This document shows, in pieces, positions 17,211 through 25,934 of a DNA stretch of 64,000 nt. The notes beneath the pieces were generated by a model. The model was not told the DNA's origin. It did no database searches and saw only the letters and a list, made by a program, of their open reading frames with translations. Position 1 is the stretch's first letter. Every line of letters starts with the position of its first letter. The position numbers and the translations under genes were made by a program. Origin of the DNA: Nostoc sp. NMS9 (GTDB taxonomy: Bacteria > Cyanobacteriota > Cyanobacteriia > Cyanobacteriales > Nostocaceae); NCBI RefSeq assembly GCF_017114995.1, contig NZ_JABXKL010000101.1, positions 58,455 through 122,454 of the forward strand, written 5' to 3'.

Positions 17211-18437
17211 ATGCTCAGGCACTTAATTGCGATCGCTACTGCCACTATACTCTTTAGTAATTCCTTAACACTGGCAGAGAGTAAACCGCCGAAACCACCT
17301 GATAAATTTCCTCCTAGCCCTCTAGAGATTACCACACCCGATCCACTGTCACCGCGATCGCCCAAGGATAAACAGCCGTTAACTCTCCAAGAACGCCAAA
17401 AGTTAGAACCAGCTTTGGATGCGTTAAATCAAAAAGCTGCGGCGAAACTGCAAGCAGGTGAACCGATTGCGGCGTTTGAAATTTGGAATCGAGAATTGCG
17501 ATTGCGGCGCTTTTTAGGTTCATTAGCAGAGGTGCAAGCATTATCTAGAGTTGGGGCGATCGCTTGGAAGCTAAATGACGCACAAGAAGTACAATATATT
17601 ACGCAACGATTGCAAGCAATTCAAAAGCAAGCCCAATCTCAGAAAAAAACTGCCCCAATCGATCTAGAATTGTGGCGATCGCTAGGTGAAGCTTACAAAA
17701 ATGTGCGCTCGTCTAAACTGGCTATAGAAGCTTACGACCAAGTTTTGCTAGTAGTGCGACAACAAAAAGATCAAACAGCAGTATTAGAAACCCTCAAAAC
17801 AATTGGAGAACTGCATTTAAGTTGGTTTGATTATCGCAAAGCTGCACCAATCTATGAGGAATTGTTGAGTTTAGCTACATCTCTTGGCGATCGTGTCAAC
17901 GAAGTAACATATCTGCAAAAGCTGGCTGATATTTACGAGCAGACAAACCAACCGCAACAGTCATTGAATGTACTTAACAAACTAGCAGAAATTTATGTCA
18001 ATGAAAATAAGCTTACAGAAATACCAGAATTAAAGCTAGCGATCGCTTCAGATTACGAATCTTTAGCTAAGAAAGATCCTAACTTACTGCTAGAAGCTTT
18101 TAAAAATTATCAAGAGGCTTATACCACTGCTTGGCAATTAAAGGAGTACGTTCGTGCTGGTGATGCTTTGCAGAAGTTAATTGTGTTGTATCGTTCCCAA
18201 GGACAAACAGAGGAGGCTTTGCAGGCTAGCGAAATTCTGGTGCAGATACAGGGGCAAGCCGCCAACTTTTACGGAATGATGCAAGCTTATGACCAAATTG
18301 GGCAATTGTATCTAGAACGCAAAGAATTTCCTCAAGCACTAACAGCTTTTAAACAAGGGTTAAAACTGGCGCAACAACTCAAACATGAAGAAGCATACTT
18401 TACTGGACAAATTGAAAAACTATCGAAAGCAAATTAA
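17211..18437 (+). CDS. Secreted tetratricopeptide-repeat protein
   Basis: The protein has 408 residues with a signal peptide (MLRHLIAIATATILFSNSLTLA, then ES) and a Pro-rich linker (about 24-60). Helical TPR-type repeats follow to the end (for example LWRSLGEAYKNVRSSKLAIEAYD and QIGQLYLERKEFPQALTAFKQG). It is therefore a periplasmic or lumenal scaffold for protein-protein contacts. It is conserved in cyanobacteria by recall, but no partner is evident from context. Confidence 0.75.
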   Translation: MLRHLIAIATATILFSNSLTLAESKPPKPPDKFPPSPLEITTPDPLSPRSPKDKQPLTLQERQKLEPALDALNQKAAAKLQAGEPIAAFEIWNRELRLRRFLGSLAEVQALSRVGAIAWKLNDAQEVQYITQRLQAIQKQAQSQKKTAPIDLELWRSLGEAYKNVRSSKLAIEAYDQVLLVVRQQKDQTAVLETLKTIGELHLSWFDYRKAAPIYEELLSLATSLGDRVNEVTYLQKLADIYEQTNQPQQSLNVLNKLAEIYVNENKLTEIPELKLAIASDYESLAKKDPNLLLEAFKNYQEAYTTAWQLKEYVRAGDALQKLIVLYRSQGQTEEALQASEILVQIQGQAANFYGMMQAYDQIGQLYLERKEFPQALTAFKQGLKLAQQLKHEEAYFTGQIEKLSKAN

Positions 18438-18501
18438 CTGAAATTTCTGCGATCGCTTAACATAAAAATACCCGCCACGCCTACCCACAAGGTGAAAAGC
18501 T

Positions 18502-19302
18502 ATGTCAGAAACTACCCTAGCTGCACCAGATATTCAACTCCCACCCACTCAAGCAGAATTACCAGACGATGACGGTATTCCGATGGAAAGCCCACGACAC
18601 AAAGCCCAGATGGATTTGCTGATCGATGCTCTGATACCTTGGTTGGAAGAACGAGAAGATGGGTTTATCGGCGGTAATATGTTTGTTTACTACAGTCTGG
18701 CCCAGGTGCGAAACAAAGACTTTAAAGGGCCAGACTTTTTTGCTGTGTTGGGAGTCCCGAAAGGAGAACGTCGCAGTTGGGTGGTTTGGGAAGAGGGGAA
18801 AACACCAGATATAGTCATTGAATTGCTTTCTGATAGCACAGCCCAAGCAGACAAAAATGAGAAAAAACTAATTTATCAAAATCAAATGCGTGTGCCAGAA
18901 TATTTCTGGTATGACCCTTTTAACCCTAATGATTTGGCTGGTTTCTCTATTGAAAAAGGAGCTTATCAACCTATTGTAGTAAATGCTCAAAATCAGTTGG
19001 TGAGTCAATCCTTAGGGTTAGGATTGCAGTTGTGGCAGGGAAGTTATAAAGGTATTGATACTACTTGGTTACGCTGGGCAATTTTGGCAGGAGAATTGCT
19101 GCCAACTCCTGAAGAAAAGCAACGTCAAAGGGCAGAACAAGAAAGCCAAAGGACAGAACAAGAACGCCAAAGGGCAGACAAGGCAGAATTGCAGTTATTA
19201 CAAACTGCACACAACTTACTTGAGTCTGGGATGACAGTAGAACAGGTAGCGAGGTTAACAGGTTTGAATGTATCTGAGATAGATACTGAAAAGGATGGAT
19301 GA
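18502..19302 (+). CDS. Uma2 (DUF820) family putative endonuclease
   Basis: The protein has 266 residues. The restriction-endonuclease-like core (about 40-180) shows the family pattern GPDFFAVLG, PDIVIELLSDSTAQADKNEKK (Asp/Glu acidic residues with the following Lys) and VPEYFWYDPF. A Gln/Arg/Glu-rich coiled segment (about 205-235) and a short helix-turn-helix-like end (MTVEQVARLTGLNVSEI) follow. Uma2 genes are hugely expanded in cyanobacteria and their targets are unknown. It is not clearly linked to the neighbouring toxin-antitoxin pair. Confidence 0.85.
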   Translation: MSETTLAAPDIQLPPTQAELPDDDGIPMESPRHKAQMDLLIDALIPWLEEREDGFIGGNMFVYYSLAQVRNKDFKGPDFFAVLGVPKGERRSWVVWEEGKTPDIVIELLSDSTAQADKNEKKLIYQNQMRVPEYFWYDPFNPNDLAGFSIEKGAYQPIVVNAQNQLVSQSLGLGLQLWQGSYKGIDTTWLRWAILAGELLPTPEEKQRQRAEQESQRTEQERQRADKAELQLLQTAHNLLESGMTVEQVARLTGLNVSEIDTEKDG

Positions 19303-19366
19303 TTTGTGGGATTTGTTGAAGCGATCGCTCCACCAACGCAATCATACAAGCGATCGCTAATCAATA

Positions 19367-19684
19367 TCACTCCTGTTCTAAAATCCTTTCTATATCTTGC
19401 CCTGCATAGAGAATTCGCACAACTTGAATGCTTTCATCTTGCTCAAAGTAAAAAATTAGATACTTTTTAAATCCCTTAACAGCCCATTTACGTAAACCTT
19501 GTAAACGAAGATTATCCAGAGGATAACGGCTACCCATTCCAGGCATTCTTGCTAACTGTGCAAAAGTTTCTCTTACAGAGTCAAAAAATAAAAGAGCGGT
19601 GTCGGGGTTGTCTTGGGCAATGTAAGCAAAATACTCATCAATATCTAAACTGCCTTTGGGTGTAATGACTATCCGCTTTGTCAT
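19367..19684 (-). CDS. RelE/ParE-family toxin
   Basis: The protein has 105 residues starting MTKRIVITPKGSLDIDEYFAYIA and ending VVRILYAGQDIERIL, with the family block MPGMGSRYPL in the middle. The longer frame that starts at 19738 runs into the antitoxin gene. ATG 19684 overlaps the antitoxin stop by one base (TAATG) and is the better start. It is probably a ParE-type gyrase inhibitor or RelE-type ribonuclease. The partner is immediately upstream. Confidence 0.85.
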   Translation of the reverse strand: MTKRIVITPKGSLDIDEYFAYIAQDNPDTALLFFDSVRETFAQLARMPGMGSRYPLDNLRLQGLRKWAVKGFKKYLIFYFEQDESIQVVRILYAGQDIERILEQE

Positions 19685-19938
19685 TATTTCTCTTGATGCA
19701 TCTGGTCGATCAAATGTGTGCGTTTTTGCTGCCACCATTGATCATTAACTTCTATTGTCTCTCCACTTTCAAGTCCTGCAATTAAAAGTTCTTCTATATG
19801 TTCTTGCATCTTGCGTTTTTGGTCTTGAGTGATTAACTCTTGTAGATATTCGCTAACTGAACCGTAGCCACCTTGAGCCACTTGTTCTTCAACAAAGGCT
19901 TTCATCGACTCAGGCAAGGAAATATTAATGTTACTCAT
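19684..19938 (-). CDS. ParD-like antitoxin
   Basis: The protein has 84 residues: ribbon-helix-helix MSNINISLPESMKAFVEEQV...GSVSEYLQELI, followed by a helical toxin-binding tail. It is the first gene of a two-gene unit with the toxin at 19367 and likely represses its own promoter. It is unrelated in detail to the ParD copies at 6898 and 7553. Confidence 0.85.
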   Translation of the reverse strand: MSNINISLPESMKAFVEEQVAQGGYGSVSEYLQELITQDQKRKMQEHIEELLIAGLESGETIEVNDQWWQQKRTHLIDQMHQEK

Positions 19939-20032
19939 AACCTTGGCAGTGAGGTTAAACTATTTTTTCCATGTTATCAAGGTTATTAGGCATTGTCTTT
20001 GAAGAAATTTCTGCGATTAGCTTGCCCCATTG

Positions 20033-20066
20033 TAGGCGATGTCTACGATGGGCTATGCCTACGCAT
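20033..20066. repeat. Dispersed Nostoc palindromic repeat (GATGTCTACGAYGGGCTAYGCCTACGC family)
   Basis: TGTCTACGATGGGCTATGCC and its relatives recur as degenerate copies at about 37350-37375, 38806-38832, 38893-38912, 44606-44628 and 47838-47858. Each carries CGTAGACATCGC or its complement. All are intergenic. Confidence 0.7.
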
Positions 20067-20123
20067 TTGTGTTGATGAGAGAAAAGCGATGTCTAACGAC
20101 AAGCCAAAGAAGCGTCTACGCAT

Positions 20124-20558
20124 TTAATCGGGGACTTGCACAATGTGAGCGATTGCATTTCCCAAACGAGTAAAGTGATTTGGATTCAGGGTCAACAAAG
20201 CGTCTACCTCTGCTTTTAAAGCAGCTTGAGCAATTAAAGCATCAAAAATACCGCCACCTGGAAGATTTAAGGTTGCCATTTGAGCGATTGCAGCCTGATA
20301 GTCATTGAAAAGCAGTGGAACTCCCTCTAAATACTGTGACATATCTACAATAATCATCTCAGCTTGTTGGGGACTAATAGGCGGCTGAATGGGTAAGCGG
20401 GTGATGACAGAATATGTTTCAGCTAAACTGTGAGTTGAGATAAACCCTTGGATTTGCCCAGATTTTGCAGCTTTAATCTTGGAAAAGCAAACAGAATGTT
20501 GCGGGTGATTGACAATGAATGCAGGAACTAACACAGAAGTATCAAACAAGACTTTCAT
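20124..20558 (-). CDS. PIN-domain toxin (VapC-like)
   Basis: The protein has 144 residues. PIN-domain acidic residues are in place: Asp in MKVLFDTSVLVPAF, Glu in SLAETYSVITRLP and Asp in GGGIFDALIAQAA, with a terminal acidic/Asn-rich strand (ALLTLNPNHFTRLG). VapC-type proteins are Mg-dependent ribonucleases. It is coupled by TAATG to the upstream antitoxin gene. The pair is bracketed by direct copies of a 23-base repeat (20069-20091, 20931-20953). Confidence 0.85.
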   Translation of the reverse strand: MKVLFDTSVLVPAFIVNHPQHSVCFSKIKAAKSGQIQGFISTHSLAETYSVITRLPIQPPISPQQAEMIIVDMSQYLEGVPLLFNDYQAAIAQMATLNLPGGGIFDALIAQAALKAEVDALLTLNPNHFTRLGNAIAHIVQVPD

Positions 20559-20857
20559 TAAGTTATTTGATCCTGAATGCGTTCTTCTCTCAACTCATCT
20601 ATAAAGGTATTAACATCAAAGTTTTCTGGTAATTCTGCCTCTACAACTAAAATCCCTTCTTTTCGATAAATGTTTGGTTGGTTAAGAGGCAGTACATTGG
20701 TCATCTCAGAGTTTTGTTGAGTATATTTTTCAGTGACTTGCTGACTCAGCGTGTCAATTTTTTCTGCAATAGCTTGCAAAACAAACTGCTCAGTCGAAAT
20801 TCCCTGACTGCTTGCCCATTTTTCAATCTTTTGTTGGAGTTGGGGAGGAAAGTTCAT
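20558..20857 (-). CDS. Antitoxin partner of the PIN toxin
   Basis: The protein has 99 residues starting MNFPPQLQQKIEKWASSQGI, an N-terminal helical/RHH-like region (STEQFVLQAIAEKI), with an acidic C-terminus (AELPENFDVNTFIDELREER) of the kind that plugs PIN active sites. ATG 20857 follows GGAGGAAAGT-like bases on the opposite sense. The longer frame to 20920 runs into repeat DNA. It is cotranscribed with the toxin. Confidence 0.75.
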   Translation of the reverse strand: MNFPPQLQQKIEKWASSQGISTEQFVLQAIAEKIDTLSQQVTEKYTQQNSEMTNVLPLNQPNIYRKEGILVVEAELPENFDVNTFIDELREERIQDQIT

Positions 20858-21023
20858 AGACGTAAATACAATTAATACTCCAATTGTAAAAGGCGATCGC
20901 CTACCACAGTCTACGCTCACGCATTTATTTGTGTTGATGAGAGAAAAGCGATGCCTTCGGCAACGTCTTCGACGATCGCTCTAAACTACTAGATTGCAAA
21001 CTCTATCGCCTGAACCCGCTCTT

Positions 21024-22158
21024 TTAATTACGAATTAATTTTTTAGCCAATCGCCACAACAGAGAAAACGGTAAAATTAATATCGCCTTTAAGGTTTGCA
21101 CAAATTGACCTAACCGACGTTTCCGGATAGGACGGGGAGTAGACTGGCGTTGCAGGATTGCTAGATTTTGTCGAATTGTCGCGGTAGTGGGATGATTAAC
21201 TCCTAAAATGCGATCGCACATTGCCAAAGCATCACTGTATAGTGGTTCGGCATCGCTGTACCTCCCTTGGCTTTTGTAGAGTCCTGCTAAATTGTTCAAG
21301 CTAGTAGCCACATTGGGATGGTCGCCAGCAAACAGAGCTTTGCAAACATTTACGCCATCCTCATACCAAGGTTCTGCTAATTTATATAATCCTTGTCCTT
21401 AAAAGTTCTCCTCCTAGTTCTTGGGGAATCTCAAAACCTAACTGCAACTGAAAAAACTCTAAAACTTCGGCGGCAAGATTGGTTTCTCTGTCGTTAAACC
21501 AGGTAATCCCGCCATAATATTGTTCGTATCGTCTGGCGTATTGGGTAGCTAATTCAGTTTTGCCCACGCCACCCATTCCCGCTATTGCTACATAATTTCC
21601 GCGCTGCAAGTCTTCATGCACCATTGTCAGTTCTGTTTCTCGCCCGACGAAATTAACAGAACCGCGATAAGGAATAGATTTTGTGGGGCTTAACTTTGTC
21701 CGTTCCCCGTCAGACGACTTTGGTCAGTTAAAGGTGACTGGGGCATTAAATGTATTGCCTTGGAAAACATTCTTTATCTCATCTGCCAAATTTTGATAGT
21801 TAATACTATTTGGCTGTTGCGGTTGCGACTTCAGCGTATCGGCAAATTCTTGTATAGATTGGATAAATTTAGGATTTGGTTCAGCTTTAGCTGCTTCTGC
21901 CAATTCTTTTATTGCTTCTGCCACTTCAGGATTAGCTTTAGCCGCAGATTCCACCTCTAGCAGAGCCTTACCATAATCGAGTGGTTGCTCTGGTGCTTTC
22001 TCGATCGCTGCTACAGTATGGGGAGACTGTTTTTTCAGCGTGACGAGAAACTTGCCAGTCTTATCCACTAAAGACTCTGTTACCTTTTCGGTTGTTTTTT
22101 CTAAGGCTTTGGTGGCTATTATAGTGCCAACAGCGATCGCCGCAGTTTCAAATATCAT
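21024..22158 (-). pseudogene. NB-ARC/TPR STAND-type protein gene, decayed
   Basis: Three pieces of one gene remain. The first (22158-21727) is a 144-residue N-terminal helical domain (MIFETAAIAVGTIIATKALE...). An in-frame TGA (21724-21726) follows, after which the same frame gives GSVNFVGRETELT and the P-loop IAGMGGVGKTELATQYA with the NB-ARC continuation to about 21385. The remainder of the NB-ARC domain is missing, and in another frame come WYEDGVNVCKALF and TPR repeats HPNVATSLNNLAGLYKSQGR to 21024. Such proteins act as signal-dependent switches, often in defence. This copy has lost several hundred residues and cannot work. Confidence 0.8.
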
Positions 22159-22329
22159 AATCCTGCCTTGACTATGTATATGCTATCTAATTATTAACAC
22201 ACCGCTTTTGTTCTAAATTCCGCAGCTAAGTTAAAAAACCCAGATTTAACTCAGCGTTACAGATTTTGCATAGTTCAGCATTATTTTCTCTATTCATTGC
22301 GTCTGATATCTAGGTTTTTTGGAATTGAA

Positions 22330-22590
22330 ACCAGTTGCCGTTACTAACATCGCCACTAACATTGCGCTTTAAGTTACTAAAATCATGAGTTTAGTTACTA
22401 CTACGACAATTTTTGTTACAAACATCATAATTTTCGTTACAGTGTTACGAACTTGTTACTAAAATAACGAGTTTAGTTACTACCACGACGATTTTTGTTA
22501 CAAACATCATAATTTTCGTTACAGTGTTACGAATTTAGTTACCATCACGACGATTTTCGTTACAAACATCATTATTTTAGTTGATATTGC
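22330..22590. repeat. Degenerate tandem repeat, GTTACTAAxAxxACGA type, about 82-bp higher-order unit
   Basis: Subunits of about 20-21 bases (GTTACTAA/GTTACAAA followed by ATCAT or ACGAC) form a larger unit seen at 22386 and 22468 and, in part, 22545. Both long copies share GTTACAAACATCATAATTTTC. No frame is open across it. It lies upstream of the gene at 22697. Confidence 0.75.
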
Positions 22591-22696
22591 TGAGACTATA
22601 GTTACATAAGATACCAATATTTGTGGATTTTACCCAACCAAAATTAGGCTTTAGTAGGGCAAGCTAGCTCTAGAACACCATAAAAAGAAGATAATT

Positions 22697-23092
22697 ATGC
22701 CTCGCCAAAAGCGTACATATCGCGTTCTAGAAAAAGCTGAATTGAGAATCGCCGGACTCAAAGCCATTGATCCCAGCATGGATTTTGGAGATGCTCGGAA
22801 CTTGCAAAATCTTACACAAATGATTCAGCAATACCGTAGCAAAATAGATACTTATAATACGACTCTGGCTGTGATTGACTCTTATACAAGTGAGATGAAA
22901 GAGTTGGAAAAAAGTTTGAGCGAACTGACTGAAAAAATGCTCCTGGGAGTTGCCTTTAAGTACGGCAAAGACAGCCATGAATATGAGATGGCGGGTGGTG
23001 TTCGCAAAAGCGATCGCGTCCGCAGAAGCTTAGTCAATCGCTTAAAAGCTAGTACAGATGAAGTCTATAATAATAATACCCAAACTGCATAA
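22697..23092 (+). CDS. Conserved cyanobacterial hypothetical protein
   Basis: The protein has 131 residues with a basic N-terminus (MPRQKRTYRVLEKAELRIAG), a long helical middle (QNLTQMIQQYRSKIDTYNTTLAVIDSYTSEMKELEKSL) likely to form a coiled coil, and the tail GVAFKYGKDSHEYEMAGGVRKSDR. It is soluble with no signal. I recognise the type from other Nostoc genomes but know no function. It follows the repeat array at 22330-22590 and a probable ribosome site AAAAGAAG. Confidence 0.7.
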   Translation: MPRQKRTYRVLEKAELRIAGLKAIDPSMDFGDARNLQNLTQMIQQYRSKIDTYNTTLAVIDSYTSEMKELEKSLSELTEKMLLGVAFKYGKDSHEYEMAGGVRKSDRVRRSLVNRLKASTDEVYNNNTQTA

Positions 23093-23226
23093 GCTCATCA
23101 ATAGACTCCTAACAAAAGTCTTGATTTGACAGCGCTTTTCAAATAATTGAACTACACCATTCCCATCTCAGTCTTGGTCAAAACACCTGTTTGCAATGAT
23201 TCATATTCTAATTCAGCGACCTTGAA

Positions 23227-24255
23227 TCACTTAGTTTGAAAGATATTTTGTACCATTTTTTTGTCTGTATTCGCCGCCGCCTTATCCAACTCTGCAATCT
23301 CACCAGCGTCTAATTGCCAACCCAACGCCCCAAGATTCTCCCTCGCTTGTTCTACGCTTTTTGCTCCAGGGATGGGAATGGTTCCTTTACAGATGCACCA
23401 ATTAATTGCTACCTGTGACATAGTTTTGTTTCTGAACTGTGCTACCTCTCGCAAACATTCCAAAAGCGATTTGCTAGCAGAAGCCGCTTCTCTACAAGAC
23501 GCTGCGCGAACGCCTCTACGCATTCCTGATAATATTTGCTTAAATAACAGACCTCGAATGCCTTTAGGCAAAGGGCCTTGCTCAGAGTATTTTCCTGTCA
23601 GTAGTCCCAAAGCTAGAGGGCTGTAGGCAATCAATTTAATGTCTAACTCATCACAAAGGTCTTTGAGCTTGAGTTGAGTGACAGGATATGTAGACAACAG
23701 AGAATATTGAACTTGCACAGTTGTAATCGGAACACCTCGTTGAGCGAATTTTTTCTGCACTCGCTGAAGCCGTTTCGGCCCATAATTGGATAATCCCACT
23801 CCTTTGACCAGTCCTTGCTCATACAAATCGGCAAGACCATCTAAAAGTCCTTCTTCTTGCCAAGGAGCATAGTTTGCTGTTGACCAGTGCATCTGTACCA
23901 AATCAACATTTCTTCCCAAGCGTTGGGCAGATGACTGGCAAGCCCTTACCATTGATTGACGTGTCCATCTCCACGGGTAAGCAGCAAGCTTAGTTGCAAT
24001 ACAAATATTTTCTTTGCCTGAACCTACATATTCTCGGTTGAATCGTCCCAGAAGTGACTCACTCCGACCATTCAATCTCCCCGTTCCGTAAGAATCGCCT
24101 GTATCAAATAAAGTTACACCGTTGCTTACACAAAGGTTAAAGACGGCTTGCAACTGCTCATCCATACTTTCGTCATATCCCCAAAGCAGTTGGTTGCCCC
24201 AGGCCCAAGTGCCGCAGCCCATGCTTGGGAGTGAGAGTTTTTGGAGAGTCTGCAT
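23227..24255 (-). CDS. Aldo/keto reductase with an in-frame repeat insertion
   Basis: The protein has 342 residues of the AKR superfamily. The tetrad is recognisable: Asp in FDTGDSYGTG, Tyr in the same block, Lys in IATKLA and His in VQMHWS. The cofactor region has AYSPLALGLLTGKY and PIPGAKSVEQARENLGAL. It reduces carbonyls with NADPH, with unknown substrate. Residues about 244-259 (RRGVRAASCREAASAS) are encoded by a dispersed Nostoc repeat (GCGTAGAGGCGTTCGCGCAG...) inserted in frame between helical segments. The family lacks this stretch, as far as I recall. Confidence 0.9.
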   Translation of the reverse strand: MQTLQKLSLPSMGCGTWAWGNQLLWGYDESMDEQLQAVFNLCVSNGVTLFDTGDSYGTGRLNGRSESLLGRFNREYVGSGKENICIATKLAAYPWRWTRQSMVRACQSSAQRLGRNVDLVQMHWSTANYAPWQEEGLLDGLADLYEQGLVKGVGLSNYGPKRLQRVQKKFAQRGVPITTVQVQYSLLSTYPVTQLKLKDLCDELDIKLIAYSPLALGLLTGKYSEQGPLPKGIRGLLFKQILSGMRRGVRAASCREAASASKSLLECLREVAQFRNKTMSQVAINWCICKGTIPIPGAKSVEQARENLGALGWQLDAGEIAELDKAAANTDKKMVQNIFQTK

Positions 24256-24365
24256 CTTTGCTGTTTGTAGATTGCCTTATTAATTATCAGGCATATATAG
24301 CAGTCCTCAATCATTCCTGAAAATTTGAGATAGTTATAATCTCCCTGTAATCCTGATTCATCAAT

Positions 24366-24510
24366 AGACCTCTTGCACAAATGCAAAATTTGCCTTCATC
24401 CCCCAACCCCTTCTCCCAATTTTGGGAGAAGGGGAGCCAATTTCAAAGTCCCTCTCCCAAGCTTGGGAGAGGGATTTAGGGTGAGGGGTTTTGATTCATG
24501 CAAGAAGTCT
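24366..24510. mobile_element. MITE, 145 bp, nested inside a second element
   Basis: Imperfect ends are AGACCTCTTGCACAAAT and, from the right, AGACTTCTTGCATGAAT. The inside holds CCCCTTCTCCCA / TGGGAGAAGGGG and CCCTCTCCCA / TGGGAGAGGG. The 3-base duplication AAT flanks it (24363-24365, 24511-24513). Joining the flanks gives CATCAATTTCAACTTGACAG, the same string seen uninterrupted in the other element near 29446. Confidence 0.7.
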
Positions 24511-24514
24511 AATT

Positions 24515-25039
24515 TCAACTTGACAGACTACTATTACGGGATATTGTCGAATTTGCTAAGAGCCAAGCTGTTTCAGTCCAGGCGTTATTAAATAATCTGG
24601 CCTCTGACATTTTTAATTCAAATGAATGGGGTGGTGATTCTAGCAACAAGGGCGAACCTTTATCCTGGGCCTCAACTAAGTTAACTATCCAGGGAAGAAA
24701 GTCTAAGATTTCTTTTGGTAGTACAGTTAACTCGAAATCCCACAACAAATTCAGACCACGGCAGACTTGTCCTTTTCTAATCGTTGTCACTCTACCAGCA
24801 CTCTTGTTAATAGCCAGTCGCAGAATGAATGGGCGGAATGGGACAAATTCATCGGGTGCTGTATAAGCGTATACATTTATATAGTTTAGTCTCTGTCTAC
24901 GATCCATCCAAGATGCGATCGGTGAATTACTACTATAAGATGTACCAGTTATAAGTACCGGCATATTCATAACAGCAGCAAAGTTAGAGTAGAACTTATG
25001 CCTTAGTTCGTTAACAATATGTTTAGCTTCGGGGTTCAT
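24515..25039 (-). CDS. Hypothetical protein, C-terminus replaced by a MITE end
   Basis: The protein has 174 residues beginning MNPEAKHIVNELRHKFYSNF, with hydrophobic and aromatic patches (MPVLITGTSYSSNSPIASWM, FVPFRPFILRLAI, LLWDFELTVLP). There is no signal peptide or membrane segment. I do not recognise the family. The last residues (NSSLSS and stop) come from AGTAGTCTGTCAAG, the terminal repeat also found at the end of tonB, so the natural C-terminus has been cut by an element insertion and the protein may be truncated. Confidence 0.55.
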   Translation of the reverse strand: MNPEAKHIVNELRHKFYSNFAAVMNMPVLITGTSYSSNSPIASWMDRRQRLNYINVYAYTAPDEFVPFRPFILRLAINKSAGRVTTIRKGQVCRGLNLLWDFELTVLPKEILDFLPWIVNLVEAQDKGSPLLLESPPHSFELKMSEARLFNNAWTETAWLLANSTISRNSSLSS

Positions 25040-25163
25040 GGTTGCTATACCTATTAAAAAAACGATACCTGCGGTAAGCTACCCTAACGCATGGCTTCAT
25101 AAAAATTATTTCCTAAAACCTCCTGCATCCTGCTCTCTGCCTTTCTTCGTTTAACCGAAGCAC

Positions 25164-25189
25164 AAAAAAGGCAGACCCCTTGTCTGCCC
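25164..25189 (-). terminator. Rho-independent terminator of the RRM gene
   Basis: Minus strand GGCAGAC-AAGGG-GTCTGCC stem is followed by TTTTTT. It lies 37 bases after the stop codon. Confidence 0.85.
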
Positions 25190-25224
25190 TCAAGACCTTA
25201 GAGTTAAATTTTTGGTTTTAGTTT

Positions 25225-25530
25225 TTAATAGCGGCCACCACCACCACCACCATAGTTTCCTCGTCTACCACCAGAGGAACCGCCGTCTGTCTTGGGCTTG
25301 GCTTTATTAACTTTTAAGCTTCGACCCATCCATTCAGCATTATCAAGCGCATCAATTGCCGCTTGTTCTTGGGCGTCTGATTCCAATTCCACAAACCCGA
25401 AACCTCTCATGCGTCCTGTTTCTCGGTCGATAGGCAATTGAACATTTTTTACAGTTCCATATTCTGCAAAGACTTGCCGGAGGTCATCTTCTTTAACCTC
25501 ATAAGATAGATTGCCGACGTAAATTGACAT
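25225..25530 (-). CDS. RRM-type glycine-rich RNA-binding protein
   Basis: The protein has 101 residues: one RNA-recognition motif with RNP2 (IYVGNL, residues 3-8) and RNP1 (RGFGFVEL, about 41-48), then a short Gly/Arg tail (GGRRGNYGGGGGGRY). Cyanobacterial Rbp proteins bind single-stranded RNA and several are induced by cold. The Gly-rich tail matches the cold-induced class. Its leader of about 90 bases or more contains GA-rich segments, and a strong terminator follows. It is monocistronic. Confidence 0.92.
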   Translation of the reverse strand: MSIYVGNLSYEVKEDDLRQVFAEYGTVKNVQLPIDRETGRMRGFGFVELESDAQEQAAIDALDNAEWMGRSLKVNKAKPKTDGGSSGGRRGNYGGGGGGRY

Positions 25531-25934
25531 ATAATGTCTCCAGAATCAGGGGATGTAGAGATTTAGATCCGGAGAGGTCTGTAATACAAGTATATATAAA
25601 AACAAACTGTACAGCCGAATTTCTATCTTCCACGCATACTTTAACATAAATTGAGAAGTTATGTTCTTAAGCAGCAGTATACTTAATCTGTAGATCTAAA
25701 TACTCGGATAGTTGGCAAAACTCGTTTAAAATCAACCTACCAGCGATCGCATGAAATTTGCAGTCATCAAAAAATTTCCATAACTGAACTTATTTCTCTT
25801 CAAAGAGTATTAATTAGTAATTTTTAGATTTTGTGCAATCAAAATTTCGAGAGAGAACAATTCAATAAAACCAGTGCGATCGCTTGTAACGTAAAATTAA
25901 TCTCCATCCAGCATTTGCTAACAGCTTGACGCCC
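25531..25934. other. Divergent control region of the RRM gene and ilvA
   Basis: AT-rich DNA with two HIP1 sites (near 25744 and 25877). It must carry the leader and promoter of the RNA-binding gene and the ilvA promoter. No clear hairpin or gene is seen. Confidence 0.5.

Noticed and set aside
22330..22590. Possible CRISPR array
   Set aside because: The repeats are degenerate and contiguous, with no unique spacers of constant length, and no cas genes are near.
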